Shown piece by piece: positions 53,264 through 63,200 of a stretch of 64,000 nucleotides of DNA; position 1 is the stretch's first letter; every line of letters begins with the position of its first letter. A program made the position numbers and the translations under genes. The DNA comes from DALYLB01 sp964468345 (GTDB lineage: Bacteria; Acidobacteriota; Blastocatellia; RBC074), in contig CAYXVZ010000024.1 in the NCBI GenBank assembly GCA_964468345.1, forward strand, positions 14,117 through 78,116, written 5' to 3'. The notes below the pieces were generated by a model, which ran no database searches, had not been told where the DNA came from, and worked only from the letters and a program-made list of their open reading frames with translations.

Positions 53264-55078
53264 ATGCGAATCATCAAACATTTATTGATTATGTTTCTCA
53301 GCATGTCACTTTGCGCGCCGATCAGCCTGGCGCAGGCGTCGCAGAACGAACAGGGAAGAAACGCGGTCGTGCAGGATGTGCAGATCATCATCGGGCAGGA
53401 GCAGATCCGCTTCACCTCGCAGAAGGCCGTGCAGGAGATGCAACTGCAGGTGTTCAATCAGGCCGGCGAACAGATCTTTGACAGCGGCGTGAGCTATGGG
53501 CCGACGGTCGACTGGCCGTTGCAGAATCCCGATGGCCAGCCGCTGCGCAGCGGGCTGTATGCCTACACGCTGACGGTGAAAGAACAGGGCGCCGAAAATG
53601 CCCGCGTGCGCAAGGGACATTTCATCGTGGATCGCGCGAAAGATCGCGAGGGCGCGGACAAGCTTTGGGTGACCAGCCAGAATGACAGCGGCATCGGCTC
53701 GGAGTTGACCGTCGCGCGCGGCCAGAATGAAACCATCGCCGGCGCGACCGCGCCGCCGCGTCAATCCAAACAGATGCTCGCCGGAGGCCTGGAGCCCAAG
53801 CGCGTGACTGAAACGGAAGGGATCAAGAATTATTCGATCAATGCGGGGCTTCCCAATCAGATCGCCAAATTTATGTCGGCCAACAGCATCGGGCCGTCCG
53901 CGATGAGCGAGGTGAACGGCAATGTCGGGATCGGGATGACGCCGACGTACAAGCTGGACGCGGCCGGGCCGATTCGCGCCGTGCGGGAAACTTCGAACGA
54001 TCTGGTCGTGCAGACCACGGGCGGAACGAATGCCTGGGCGAAATTCTGGATGTTGACGCCCAGCCAGGCATGGTCGATGGGCTCGTCGCAGAATTACAAT
54101 GGAAATCAGTTTTATCTGTTCGACGAAACTTTCAAGCAATCCCGCATGACCATTCAACCGAACGGCGGCGAGATTTCGTTTCCCAGCCCGGTCTCGAACC
54201 ACATCGCGGTGCGCACGATGGGCGGCACGAATGCGTGGGCGCAGCTCCGGATGCAGACGAACAATCAGACGTGGGGAATCGGAACGTCGCAGAACTACAA
54301 CGGCGATCAACTCTACTTCTTCGATGCCACGCGAAATCTTTCTCGGATGGTGATCGCGACGAACGGCAACGTGGGGATGGGGACGACGAATCCGCTGGCC
54401 AACCTGCACGTCGAAGGAACGGGCTTTGTGGAACTGGGAATTCACAGCCGCAATGAGCGCGCGATTCTCGCGCTGGGCAACACGATCGGCCCCAGCCGTT
54501 ATGTCTGGACGGTCGAAAGCGGCGTTCGCGGGCAGGCGGGTGTCTTCGGCATCTACAATCGTGTGGTGAATCGCTCGGGCCTGGAAATCGACGGAAATCT
54601 CACGGTCTCTGTGCGCTCGCTGCGCATCGACAACGGCGCGGACTTTTCGGAAAACTTCGATATCAATGCCGCCAGCCTTTCGACGAAGGGGCCGAAGAGC
54701 GATGCGATGGCCGGGATGGTCGTTACGATCGATCCCGCCAACCCCGGCAAACTGGCGCTCAGCAATCGCGCCTATGACAAACGGGTGGCCGGCATCATCA
54801 GCGGCGCGGGCGGCGTCAAACCCGGAATGATTATGGGACAGGAAGGCACGCTGGCTGACGGCAAACATCCGGTGGCGCTCACCGGCCGCGTCTATGCCTG
54901 GGTCGATGCCTCTTACGGCGCGGTTAAACCCGGCGACCTGCTTACGACCTCGATGACGCCGGGCCACGCGATGAAGGTCAAAAACGGCGCCCGCGCGCAG
55001 GGCGCGATCCTCGGCAAGGCGATGACCGAACTGAAAGAAGGCAAAGGCCTCGTCCTGGTGCTGGTCACGCTGCAATAA
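53264..55078 (+). CDS. Secreted fibre-like surface protein with internal repeats
   Basis: A 604-residue exported protein. The signal peptide ends near 'ISLAQAS' (residue 22). Residues ~30-120 resemble a beta-sandwich with a FlgD-like or T9SS-type extension ('RSGLYAYTLTVKEQG'). Two ~60-residue repeats follow (about 245-305 and 312-372), each with 'GGTNAWA' and 'SQNYNG.Q.Y.FD', and 'NVGIGMTP'/'NVGMGTTNP' turns as in tail-fibre-like proteins. The C-terminus ('GADFSENFDI', 'GMVVTIDPANPGKLALSNRAYDKRVAGIISG') is a collar-like domain common to such fibres. ATG 53264 has GGAGGGA upstream. It is probably displayed on the cell surface; function unknown. Confidence 0.78.
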   Translation: MRIIKHLLIMFLSMSLCAPISLAQASQNEQGRNAVVQDVQIIIGQEQIRFTSQKAVQEMQLQVFNQAGEQIFDSGVSYGPTVDWPLQNPDGQPLRSGLYAYTLTVKEQGAENARVRKGHFIVDRAKDREGADKLWVTSQNDSGIGSELTVARGQNETIAGATAPPRQSKQMLAGGLEPKRVTETEGIKNYSINAGLPNQIAKFMSANSIGPSAMSEVNGNVGIGMTPTYKLDAAGPIRAVRETSNDLVVQTTGGTNAWAKFWMLTPSQAWSMGSSQNYNGNQFYLFDETFKQSRMTIQPNGGEISFPSPVSNHIAVRTMGGTNAWAQLRMQTNNQTWGIGTSQNYNGDQLYFFDATRNLSRMVIATNGNVGMGTTNPLANLHVEGTGFVELGIHSRNERAILALGNTIGPSRYVWTVESGVRGQAGVFGIYNRVVNRSGLEIDGNLTVSVRSLRIDNGADFSENFDINAASLSTKGPKSDAMAGMVVTIDPANPGKLALSNRAYDKRVAGIISGAGGVKPGMIMGQEGTLADGKHPVALTGRVYAWVDASYGAVKPGDLLTTSMTPGHAMKVKNGARAQGAILGKAMTELKEGKGLVLVLVTLQ

Positions 55079-55114
55079 GCCGCGCGTAACAATCGAATCA
55101 GTTAGAGAGTCACA

Positions 55115-55204
55115 CGAAGAAGAGTTACAGAAAAATTTCGGTCGGAAAGATCGTTATCTATTTCAAGATCTTTCTGACCGAAATTTTTCTGTATTTCCTC
55201 TTCG
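55115..55204. repeat. Inverted repeat between convergent genes
   Basis: 38-nt arms 55115-55152 and 55167-55204 with a few mismatches and a 14-nt loop. Arm text ACAGAAAAATTTCGGTC is exact in both. It lies 36 nt after the fibre gene and 21 nt from the kinase stop codon, so it could end transcripts from both sides. Confidence 0.88.
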
Positions 55205-55225
55205 AGAGTTTTCGCAAAAAATCTT

Positions 55226-57049
55226 CTATTGATGTTCGATTCGAACGAGCGCGACGAGCGTCTTGCCCGCGGTCTTGAAGGTGATCTGCTTTCGTTCTTC
55301 ATCATTCACGACCTCGGGCTTTTGCGCAGATTGGCGGGTCAGAAATTGTGCGAGCGGAACGATCTGGTCGGGATTGCCAATGGCGCCGGCGTCTTTGAAA
55401 TTGGCGAGCAATTTGACGGCTTCGAGTTCGGGGACCTGCGTCTCGGACCAGATGAGCCAGAGTTTTTCGGTGCCTTTTTCTTCGTCGAATTGAATCCATT
55501 CCAGATCAGGCTGCCCGATGGGCGGCGGAATCTGGACCGTACGCTCGGCGCTGATTGCCGCCGACCATTTGGATTCGTTATCCGGAAACAGCATGACGTA
55601 ATTCGGCAGGTTGTTTTTTGGATCGGGCGGGCCTTCGTTCACGACATACAGATAACCGGCCTGCGCGCTCGTGATCATCAGTCGAACCTGATACCAGGCT
55701 TCGAAGATATGCTCGCCCGTCGATTGAAAAGGCCGGCTGCCCGGAAAGCGTTTCGGGTCGCGTTGTGCCACCAGATGATAGGTGAGGCTGCGCGGCGGTT
55801 GCGCAATCTCACGATTTGAAAGGCCCGGGTCGCCGATGATTTTTGAAATGATTATTCCCGCGATGAGGAGGGCGAGCACGGCCAGCAGCGATACGACGGC
55901 CGTTTTCGCAGACGTCTTTTTTGCGGGCACAGCCGCAGGAATCGGAGCGGTTTTGAATTCGAGATCATGCTTGAGCGTCTGCAGATCGACGAGCATATCG
56001 CGAATCGTCTGATAGCGCCGATCGCGCTCTTTGCGCAGGGCTTTGGTCACGATGCGTTCCAATTCGGCGGGGATTTGCGCGTTGTGTTCCAGCAACGGCC
56101 GCGGTTCGCGTTCGAGCGTGGCGGCCAGGACCTGGATGGCGTTTGCGCCTTGAAAGGGAAGTTCGCCCGCCGCCATTTCATAGAGCAGGACGCCCAGGCT
56201 GAACACATCGCTCCGGGCATCGACCGCCTCGGCTCGCGCCTGTTCCGGCGACATATAGGCGACGGTTCCCATCACAAGCCCGCTGGTGGTATGCGCGCCG
56301 CCGCGCGTGATCGCATCATGCAGGTTCTGCTTGGACGCGAAGGATTCCGTCAGCTTGGCGAGGCCGAAATCGAGGACTTTGACATAGCCGTCACGGCGGA
56401 TCATCACGTTTTCCGGCTTGATATCGCGATGCACGATGCCGGCTTCGTGCGCGGCGGCGAGAGCGGCCGCGGTTTGCGTCGCGATGTCGATGACTTCGCC
56501 GATCGGCAATTTCGACGCTGCATACCGCTGCCGCAGCGTTTGCCCCTCGATGTATTCGGTCGCGATGTAATGGGCGTCTTCAAACCGCCCGATCTCGAAG
56601 ATCGTGATGATATTCGGATGATTCAAGGCCGAGGCCGTTCGCGCTTCGCGTTCGAACATTTTGACGCGCATCGCGTCCTGCAGGTGCTTTTTCGGCAGGA
56701 TCTTGAGCGCGACCTTGCGGCCCAGCTTTCGATCGCGCGCCAGATACACTTCTCCCATTCCGCCCTTGCCGAGAAGCGAAAGAATCTGGTATGTGCCGAT
56801 TTCCTTGCCTTCCATCGATTCGGCAAGCTGTTGCGTGGAATTGGTCAGCAGGTCCGCGCGGATTTCCACCACGGGCCGATCGAAATAACCCACGGCGCTC
56901 CTGTGCGCCTTCAATAGAGATTCGACCTCCGCGCGCAGCGATTCATCGCCCGCACAGGCCTCGTCGAGCCAGGCCGGCACCTGTTCGTCCGCCAGCTCCA
57001 TGGCCCGATCGAAAATCTCTCCGACTTTTTGAAAACGTTCCGGCGTCAT
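55226..57049 (-). CDS. PknB-type Ser/Thr kinase with DUF4384-like C-terminus
   Basis: A 607-residue membrane-anchored kinase. Residues 1-80 form the helical leader typical of acidobacterial kinases ('RFQKVGEIFDRAMEL'). The kinase domain (about 85-360) has all motifs: glycine loop GKGGMG 94-99, Lys116, HRDIKPEN 207-214, DFG 227-229, SPEQ 267-270. One membrane segment (about 384-403) is followed by an extracytoplasmic domain with 'AQAGYLYVVNEGPPD' and 'PNYVMLFPD', akin to DUF4384. ATG 57049 was chosen, as the upstream frame is repeat DNA. It lies downstream of an ECF sigma factor gene on the same strand, a common pairing. The external domain could sense, or share a partner with, the DUF4384-like protein at 46685. 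Confidence 0.92.
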   Translation of the reverse strand: MTPERFQKVGEIFDRAMELADEQVPAWLDEACAGDESLRAEVESLLKAHRSAVGYFDRPVVEIRADLLTNSTQQLAESMEGKEIGTYQILSLLGKGGMGEVYLARDRKLGRKVALKILPKKHLQDAMRVKMFEREARTASALNHPNIITIFEIGRFEDAHYIATEYIEGQTLRQRYAASKLPIGEVIDIATQTAAALAAAHEAGIVHRDIKPENVMIRRDGYVKVLDFGLAKLTESFASKQNLHDAITRGGAHTTSGLVMGTVAYMSPEQARAEAVDARSDVFSLGVLLYEMAAGELPFQGANAIQVLAATLEREPRPLLEHNAQIPAELERIVTKALRKERDRRYQTIRDMLVDLQTLKHDLEFKTAPIPAAVPAKKTSAKTAVVSLLAVLALLIAGIIISKIIGDPGLSNREIAQPPRSLTYHLVAQRDPKRFPGSRPFQSTGEHIFEAWYQVRLMITSAQAGYLYVVNEGPPDPKNNLPNYVMLFPDNESKWSAAISAERTVQIPPPIGQPDLEWIQFDEEKGTEKLWLIWSETQVPELEAVKLLANFKDAGAIGNPDQIVPLAQFLTRQSAQKPEVVNDEERKQITFKTAGKTLVALVRIEHQ

Positions 57050-57055
57050 AAAGGA

Positions 57056-57206
57056 TTTACCACGAAGAAACGAAGAGCACGAAGAAGGAGGGAGAGAGAG
57101 GGAGAGAGGGAGGGAGAGAAAAAGACTGATCACTGAATCAATCGTCTCACTTTCTCAAGTTCTCTTTCTCTCCTTCTTCGTGCTCTTCTTTTCTTCGTGG
57201 TTCGTT
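57056..57206. repeat. Repeat element, family 1 core with long purine loop (copy 7)
   Basis: Arms TTTACCACGAAGAAACGAAG (about 57056) and CTTCTTTTCTTCGTGG (to about 57203). The loop holds a GGGAGAGA purine run. Family-1 outer ends are not clear here. It fills the gap between the sigma factor stop and the kinase start, so it lies in the leader of the kinase. Confidence 0.75.
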
Positions 57207-57226
57207 AGTTTCTTCTCTATATTGCG

Positions 57227-57805
57227 CTAGGTTTTATTCAACTCCCGAAAGAGCCAGGCCTGCGCGAGGCTCCAGTCGCGGCGCACGGTGCCTTCCGATA
57301 CATTCAGAACAGCCGCGATTTCATCGTAATTCAGGCCCCCGAAGAATCGCAGTTCGACGACCTTGCTGCGGCGCGCATCGAGCGTCGCCAGCGTGTTGAG
57401 GGCGTCATCGAGCGCGACCAGGTCCATGCTGCGCGGCTGGGCCGTGCCTTCGGCCTCGACCAGTGAGACGCGATAGGCTTCGCCGCCGCGCTTGGCGCTT
57501 TGTTCGGCGCGCGCCAGATCGACCAGAATGCGCCGCATAATCTGCGAGGCGACGCCGAAAAAGTGTGCGCGGTTGTTCCAACTCACATTCTTGTAATCGA
57601 TCAGGCGCAGGTAGGCTTCGTTGATCAGGGCCGTCGTCTGCAGCAGGTTGCCGGGATTTTCGCGGGCCATATATCGCCGGGCCTGTTTATACAGGTCGTC
57701 GAAAATCAGCGGCGTGAGTTTTTCCAGCGCGTCTGCGTTGCCCTCACCCCAGGCCTGCAGCAATACCGTGATGTCTTGTGCTGAAGGATTGTTCGTTTCA
57801 TTCAT
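57227..57805 (-). CDS. ECF-type RNA polymerase sigma factor (Sig-70_X6-like)
   Basis: A 192-residue sigma factor. Region 2 (about 25-95) includes 'LYKQARRYMARENPGNLLQTTALINEAYLRL' in pieces and 'RAHFFGVASQIMRRILVDLAR'. Region 4 (about 130-190) has 'KVVELRFFGGLNYDEIAAVLNVSEGTVRRDWSLAQAWLFREL'-type helix-turn-helix text (quoted here only by its ends). This is the subfamily that often pairs with PknB-type kinases in acidobacteria and planctomycetes. The kinase follows on the same strand about 180 nt downstream. No anti-sigma gene is adjacent; phosphorylation by the kinase may replace it, by analogy. Confidence 0.93.
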   Translation of the reverse strand: MNETNNPSAQDITVLLQAWGEGNADALEKLTPLIFDDLYKQARRYMARENPGNLLQTTALINEAYLRLIDYKNVSWNNRAHFFGVASQIMRRILVDLARAEQSAKRGGEAYRVSLVEAEGTAQPRSMDLVALDDALNTLATLDARRSKVVELRFFGGLNYDEIAAVLNVSEGTVRRDWSLAQAWLFRELNKT

Positions 57806-58013
57806 ACGCGAAATTCTGAATAGTTTCGTTCAAGGAATCGCTTTGGCGGATTCGATCATATCCCGAACCAATTCAGATGCAAAAATCCTCGATTCGAGCA
57901 GGAGAGACAAGGCCGGTCCTGGACATGGAGTTTTCAGCATTGCAGAAAGCGCACGACAGAATGACCGCGACGGAATTCATTGGGTATAATCGCATCGCTC
58001 ATTTCAAAGTCGT

Positions 58014-59420
58014 ATGGAATCTTTCAAAGACCGCATCGCCATTCAAGAGCAGGAAATTTCCCGCTTGCGGGAGCAATTGGCTGCCGTGTGCCGGGAGCGC
58101 GATTCCTGTCGAATTCAGCTTGAACACGAACAGATTGCGCTCGATCGCGCGGCGCAGTTGGCGCGCCGCGACCGTTTGCTGTCGGCCGTTGCCTTATTCT
58201 CGCAAATGCTGGTGCAACCGGGATCGCTGGATGAAAACGTGCCGAAAGCCTTGCGGGCGCTGCTCGATGCCGACGGCATCTCCCGCGTGATTGTCGGAAG
58301 GAATGAAGAGACGGAGTCCGGGGAACTCATCAACCGGTATTTATGGGAACAGACATTGCCTGGGGTTCCCTTACAAAAAGATACGCCGGGATGTAATCCG
58401 GTTCATTGTTCAGATTTTCCGGAACTGGTCGCGGCCCTTGGTGAGCGGGTGCCATATTATCAGGCATTCCCTGAAGACATGGGCCCGGTAGGATGGGCGA
58501 TTCAAACCGCGGTGGAGGCCAAGGCCTGCTTGATGGTTCCCATTTTTCTCGGCGAACAATGGTGGGGCGTGGTGGGCTTTGACAACTGCATCGAGCGGCG
58601 CGCGTGGACTGAACAGGAAATTCAGGTCTTACAGGGAGTCGCGGCCGGCATCTCCGCGGCCATCGCCCGCGAACATGCAAAGCGAGAAGTCCGTGTTGCC
58701 GAGGCGACCATCGCAATGGAACGCGAGCGAGCCGCCCAGGAACGCGCCGTGGAACTGGCCAGGGCGAATGAAGCGCTGCGAGCCGGCGTGCTCGAAGAGC
58801 GCAATCGCCTTGCGCGCGAAATCCATGACACATTGGCCCAGGGATTCACGGGCGTGATCGTTCAGTTGAACGCGGCCGATCGGATATTCAACGAAGCCCC
58901 CGACGCCGCGCGAAAGCACGTTCATCGCGCGATCGAACTGGCGCGGACCAGCCTGAATGAAGCCCGCCGTTCAGTGCAGGCCCTGCGCCCGAGCGCGCTC
59001 GAAGAATCCGATCTTTGCGCCGCGCTTGTGCGGATGCTGGAAGCTATGACCGCGGGCGTCAATCTGAAGGCGGAGTTCCGGATGCATGGCACTCCGCAGC
59101 AGTTGACCCAGAACATGAGCACTGAGTTGCTGCGCGTGGGGCAGGAGGCGATTACGAATGTTCTTCGCCACGCAGAAGCCTCGCAGGTGCTCGTTGAGAT
59201 CATCTGGATGGATGCCGGCGGCGTGAAATTGCGCGTCCTCGATGACGGCCGGGGATTCGATCCGCCTTCGATGACCGAGGGGTTCGGCCTGATCGGAATG
59301 CGCGAACGCGCCGAACGCCTGAGCGGTCGTCTTGAAATTCACAGCCGCGTCGGAGGCGGAACCGAAATCATTTTTGAGATTCCTTTCACGGCGACCAGAA
59401 ATAAATCGCAGGAGCATTGA
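58014..59420 (+). CDS. GAF-domain NarL-type sensor histidine kinase
   Basis: A 468-residue cytoplasmic kinase with no membrane segment. An N-terminal coiled coil (about 8-55) precedes a GAF domain (about 60-215, 'CLMVPIFLGEQWWGVVGFD'), then a second coiled coil and HisKA_3 with the phospho-accepting His271 in 'LAREIHDTLAQGFTG'. The ATP-binding domain has 'NVLRHAEAS', 'DDGRGFD' and 'GFGLIGMRERAERLSG'. The GAF ligand is unknown; Cys127 and Cys132 in 'GCNPVHC' may be redox or metal sensitive. The response regulator gene begins 4 nt after its stop, so they form one system. Confidence 0.93.
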   Translation: MESFKDRIAIQEQEISRLREQLAAVCRERDSCRIQLEHEQIALDRAAQLARRDRLLSAVALFSQMLVQPGSLDENVPKALRALLDADGISRVIVGRNEETESGELINRYLWEQTLPGVPLQKDTPGCNPVHCSDFPELVAALGERVPYYQAFPEDMGPVGWAIQTAVEAKACLMVPIFLGEQWWGVVGFDNCIERRAWTEQEIQVLQGVAAGISAAIAREHAKREVRVAEATIAMERERAAQERAVELARANEALRAGVLEERNRLAREIHDTLAQGFTGVIVQLNAADRIFNEAPDAARKHVHRAIELARTSLNEARRSVQALRPSALEESDLCAALVRMLEAMTAGVNLKAEFRMHGTPQQLTQNMSTELLRVGQEAITNVLRHAEASQVLVEIIWMDAGGVKLRVLDDGRGFDPPSMTEGFGLIGMRERAERLSGRLEIHSRVGGGTEIIFEIPFTATRNKSQEH

Positions 59421-59423
59421 TTC

Positions 59424-60059
59424 ATGCCAAAGCAAGCGGACAAGGCCATACGCGTCATGCTGGCTGACGATCATCCGGTCGTGCTGGAAGGAATGGCCGC
59501 AATCGTCGCGCGCGAGCCGGATATGGAAGTCGTCGGCCTCGCTTACGACGGTCTTCAGGCCGTCGATTTATATCGCGGGTTGCGGCCCGATGTCGTCCTG
59601 CTGGATCTTCGAATGCCGCAGTTGGACGGCGTGGCTTCCATTGTGGCGATTCGCGCGGAATATTCCGAGGCGCGAATCATCATGCTGACGACTTTCGACG
59701 GAGATGAGGATATCTATCGCGCCCTTCGCGCCGGCGCCCAGGGATATCTGCTCAAAGACGTCATGCCCGATGATCTGCTGACCGCCATTCGCGCCGTGCA
59801 CGCCGGCAGCAGGCAGATCTCCGCCGAACTGGCGCAGAAACTGGTCGATCGCGTCAGCGGCGATCAATTGACCGACCGGGAACACGAGGTGCTGCGGTTG
59901 ATTGTCGAAGGTCTGTCGAATGCCGAGATCGCCGCACAGCTATCGATTACTGAAGGCACGGTTAAATTCCATGTTAACCACATCTTAAGCAAGCTCAGCG
60001 TCGCCGACCGCACCCAGGCTGTCATCATTGCGCTAAAGCGCGGTCTGGCGCGGTTATAG
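59424..60059 (+). CDS. NarL/FixJ-type response regulator
   Basis: A 211-residue regulator: receiver domain (about 9-125) with acidic pair Asp15-Asp16 and phospho-accepting Asp61 in 'LLDLRMPQLDG', and a LuxR-type helix-turn-helix (about 145-208, 'LTDREHEVLRLIVEGLSNAEIAAQL'). Direct partner of the GAF kinase 4 nt upstream. Target genes are not evident. Confidence 0.94.
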   Translation: MPKQADKAIRVMLADDHPVVLEGMAAIVAREPDMEVVGLAYDGLQAVDLYRGLRPDVVLLDLRMPQLDGVASIVAIRAEYSEARIIMLTTFDGDEDIYRALRAGAQGYLLKDVMPDDLLTAIRAVHAGSRQISAELAQKLVDRVSGDQLTDREHEVLRLIVEGLSNAEIAAQLSITEGTVKFHVNHILSKLSVADRTQAVIIALKRGLARL

Positions 60060-60226
60060 CTTTTTCAGCCTAACTAAAGTATAGCTCCTCGCCTCGCCTG
60101 CGGTTGTGATCAGAAGCCTGTCTTCGGGGCAGCGACACCCCGCTTTCCCCTGCATATATTCAACTCGTCCCATAAAAAGATCTCGATTCGCATCGCGTTC
60201 AACTTTTGTAAAAAAAAACGACTGAA

Positions 60227-63200
60227 GTGGTTCCTGAAATCGGAAAGGCGCGCTTGAGAGCTTCCTTCTTACAGCACCACGACAAGAAGCTTGCCAACGC
60301 GGCGATGACCGTGCTCGTTGCAAGCAGTCTATGGTTGATTCTGCTCATGGGGGAGAGGTCTGTCTGGGGATTGGATCCGCGGAGTGCTGCGAGTCAATAC
60401 GTTCATGACGCATGGAATCAGAAACAGGGATTGCCGCAGGAAAGCATCCTGGCCATCGCGCAAACGCCGGATGGATATCTCTGGCTGGGAACGCAGGCGG
60501 GACTCGTTCGCTTCGATGGCGTCAGATTTCGCCTGTTCGACAGCAGCAATACTGTGGCGATAAGCGCCAATATGATAACCGCCCTGTTCTGCGATCGCAG
60601 CGGCACCCTCTGGATCGGTACAGCAGGAGGTGGGCTGGTGCGAATGCGCGCCGGAGTCTTTCGGTCCTGGAAAGTTCGCGACGGCCTGTCCAACGATTTC
60701 GTTCAGTCGCTTTGCGAGGATCGGGAAGGGCATTTGTGGATTGGGACAACGTCCGGCCTGAACCGGATGTTCAATGAAACGTTTCTCTCCTCCGCGGCGC
60801 AGGCGAGCCTGCAGGGCAAAGAGATCTGGTCGCTGGCCGCCGCGCCCGCGGGGGCGCTCTGGATCGGCACGCGCACCGATGGCCTCTATCGTCTCGAAAA
60901 GGGAATGCTGCATCCTGTCGTTCAGGAAGGATTGGCGAATGTGCAAATCGGCGGAATCGTGCTCGACCGAACCGGAAAGGTTTGGGTGGGAACGGAAAAA
61001 GGCCTGTATTGCCGAGAGAATTCAGCGTTCAAATTGATTGCGATGGATTCTCAAATCCCGTCTTCGAATATCGTCGCGCTGCTTGAGGATCGCGACGGCA
61101 ATCTCTGGCTTGGGACGCGGGATCAGGGCGTGCTTCGTTTTCGGGACGGCCGCTTTTCACAATTCAGCCAACAGCAGGGGCTGCCCAGTGCATGGATCTA
61201 TTCGCTTTTCGAAGATCGCGAAGGAAACCTTTGGATCGGCATGTATGACGGCGGCCTGAGCCGTATCAAGGATGGACCGGTCATGACCTGGGGCAAGGCG
61301 GAAGGCCTGGGGGCCGATATGGTGATGGCAACCTGTGCAGCGCGCGAGGGCGGCGTCTGGGCGGGCCTGTCGAATGGAGATGTCATTCGCGTGACTGGTC
61401 AAAGCATCCGCTCCTTTTCGGTTCGCGACGGATTGACCGGGCGCGCCATCCAGGCCATCGCGGAAGATCAGGCGGGCAATCTCTGGGTCGGCACGGACCG
61501 GGGATTATGCCGATTTGAGGCCAGCGTGATTGACCCCGGGCAGCGCAGGATTTTTACCAGAGCTGACGGATTGCCGGATGACTGGATCTTCGCAATCCAC
61601 ACGGATCGCGAAGGCAAGCTGTGGGTGAGCGCGCGCAATCATGGCCTCAGCTTGTTGCGTGGCAATCGATTCCTCAATTTTTCAAAGCAGGACGGGCTGG
61701 CGGACGATTTCGTCACTATCATTCGGGATCGCGCGCAGGGCGGCCTCTGGATCGGCACGCTCGGCGGGCTCAGTACCTATCAGGGTGGCCGGTTCACCAA
61801 CCTTACCTCGCAACAAGGCTTGTCGGGCGATTCCATCAGCGCGATTTATGAAGGCGACGATGGCGCGCTGTGGATCGGCACGGCGGGCAGCGGCCTGAAT
61901 GTCATGGTCGGCACGCAACTCCGCGCGTTTCATAAAAAGGATGGAATTCCCAATGAAACCATCTTTCAGTTGTTGCCCGATGCTGAAGGACATCTCTGGT
62001 GCGGAAGCGAAAGGGGCATCTTTCGCCTTGCGAACGCCGGCGCGCAATCTATATCGCGACAGCATTCCATTGCCATTATGGAATTGGGCATCGGCGAGGG
62101 CATGCGGACTCTAACCTGCACCGGGATTCCGGGCGGCGCCCGCTCTTCGGACGGCTTGCTCTGGTTTCCGACCGTGAAGGGGCTTTCGATGGTGAATCCC
62201 GCGGCATCGGCCGCGCCGCTTCCCGCGGTCCCGGTTTTTCTCGAGGACCTGAGCGTCGATGGCGTATCCGTGACGCTTGGCGATTCGTTGCAACTCCCTC
62301 CCGCAACCGCCCGATTGCGGTTTCAATACACGGGACTGTTTCTCGGCACGCCGGAAAGACTCCGCTTTCGATATCTGCTCGAAGGCTATGATCGGGACTG
62401 GACGCTGGCCGGCGCGCAGCGATTCGCGGATTACACGGGCTTGCCGCCCGGCGATTTCAGGTTTCGCGTTATGGTTGAAAACGGGAACGGCCTCTGGACG
62501 GAGCCTGGCGCTATATTCACGTTTTCAAAACGGCCATGGTTCTACCAGACCTGGTGGTTCGTCGCGTTGTGCATCGCAATGCTATTCGGATTGACCTGGG
62601 CGATGTATCGCCTGCGTTTGCGGCAGCTTCGCGCGCAACACGCGGCGGTACTGAATGAACGCACGCGGATGGCGCGGGAACTTCACGATACGCTGGTGCA
62701 GGGCTATGTGGGCATCGGCACGATACTCGAAACCGCCCTGCGCCATTTGCAGCAGTCGCCGGACATGGCGCGCCGCCAGGTCGAAGTGGCGCGCCGCGTC
62801 GCCCGTCATAGCCTGACGGAATCGCGTCGCGCCGTGAGCGACCTGCGATCGGAATGGCTGCTGGATTTAAATTTGCGGGATGCCATTCGCCAGACCGCGG
62901 CGGAAGCCGTACTTCGCGGCGATGTGAAATTGAGCTTTGATGCATCCGGCGATGCGCCTTCGTTGAAGATGGAAGCGGAGCAACAGATTCTGCGCATCGT
63001 GCAGGAGGCGGTCAACAACTCCATCCGTCACGCCGACCCTGAAAACATTGATGTGAAAATGCAATCCCGGGCGGACCACATCGAGATTCGGATTGCTGAT
63101 GATGGAAAGGGCTTCGCTATCGAACGCGCCTTTTCCCCGATGGATGGACACTTTGGCTTAATCGGCATGCGTGAGCGCGCTAACCGGTTGCACGGCCGGT

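Noticed and set aside
52912..53481. 189-codon open frame before the fibre gene
   Set aside because: It runs through repeat-rich DNA and into the fibre gene out of frame, has no leader and is low in complexity.
53264..55078. Prophage remnant suggested by the fibre-like protein
   Set aside because: It has a signal peptide, and no other phage structural, integrase or lysis gene is present nearby.
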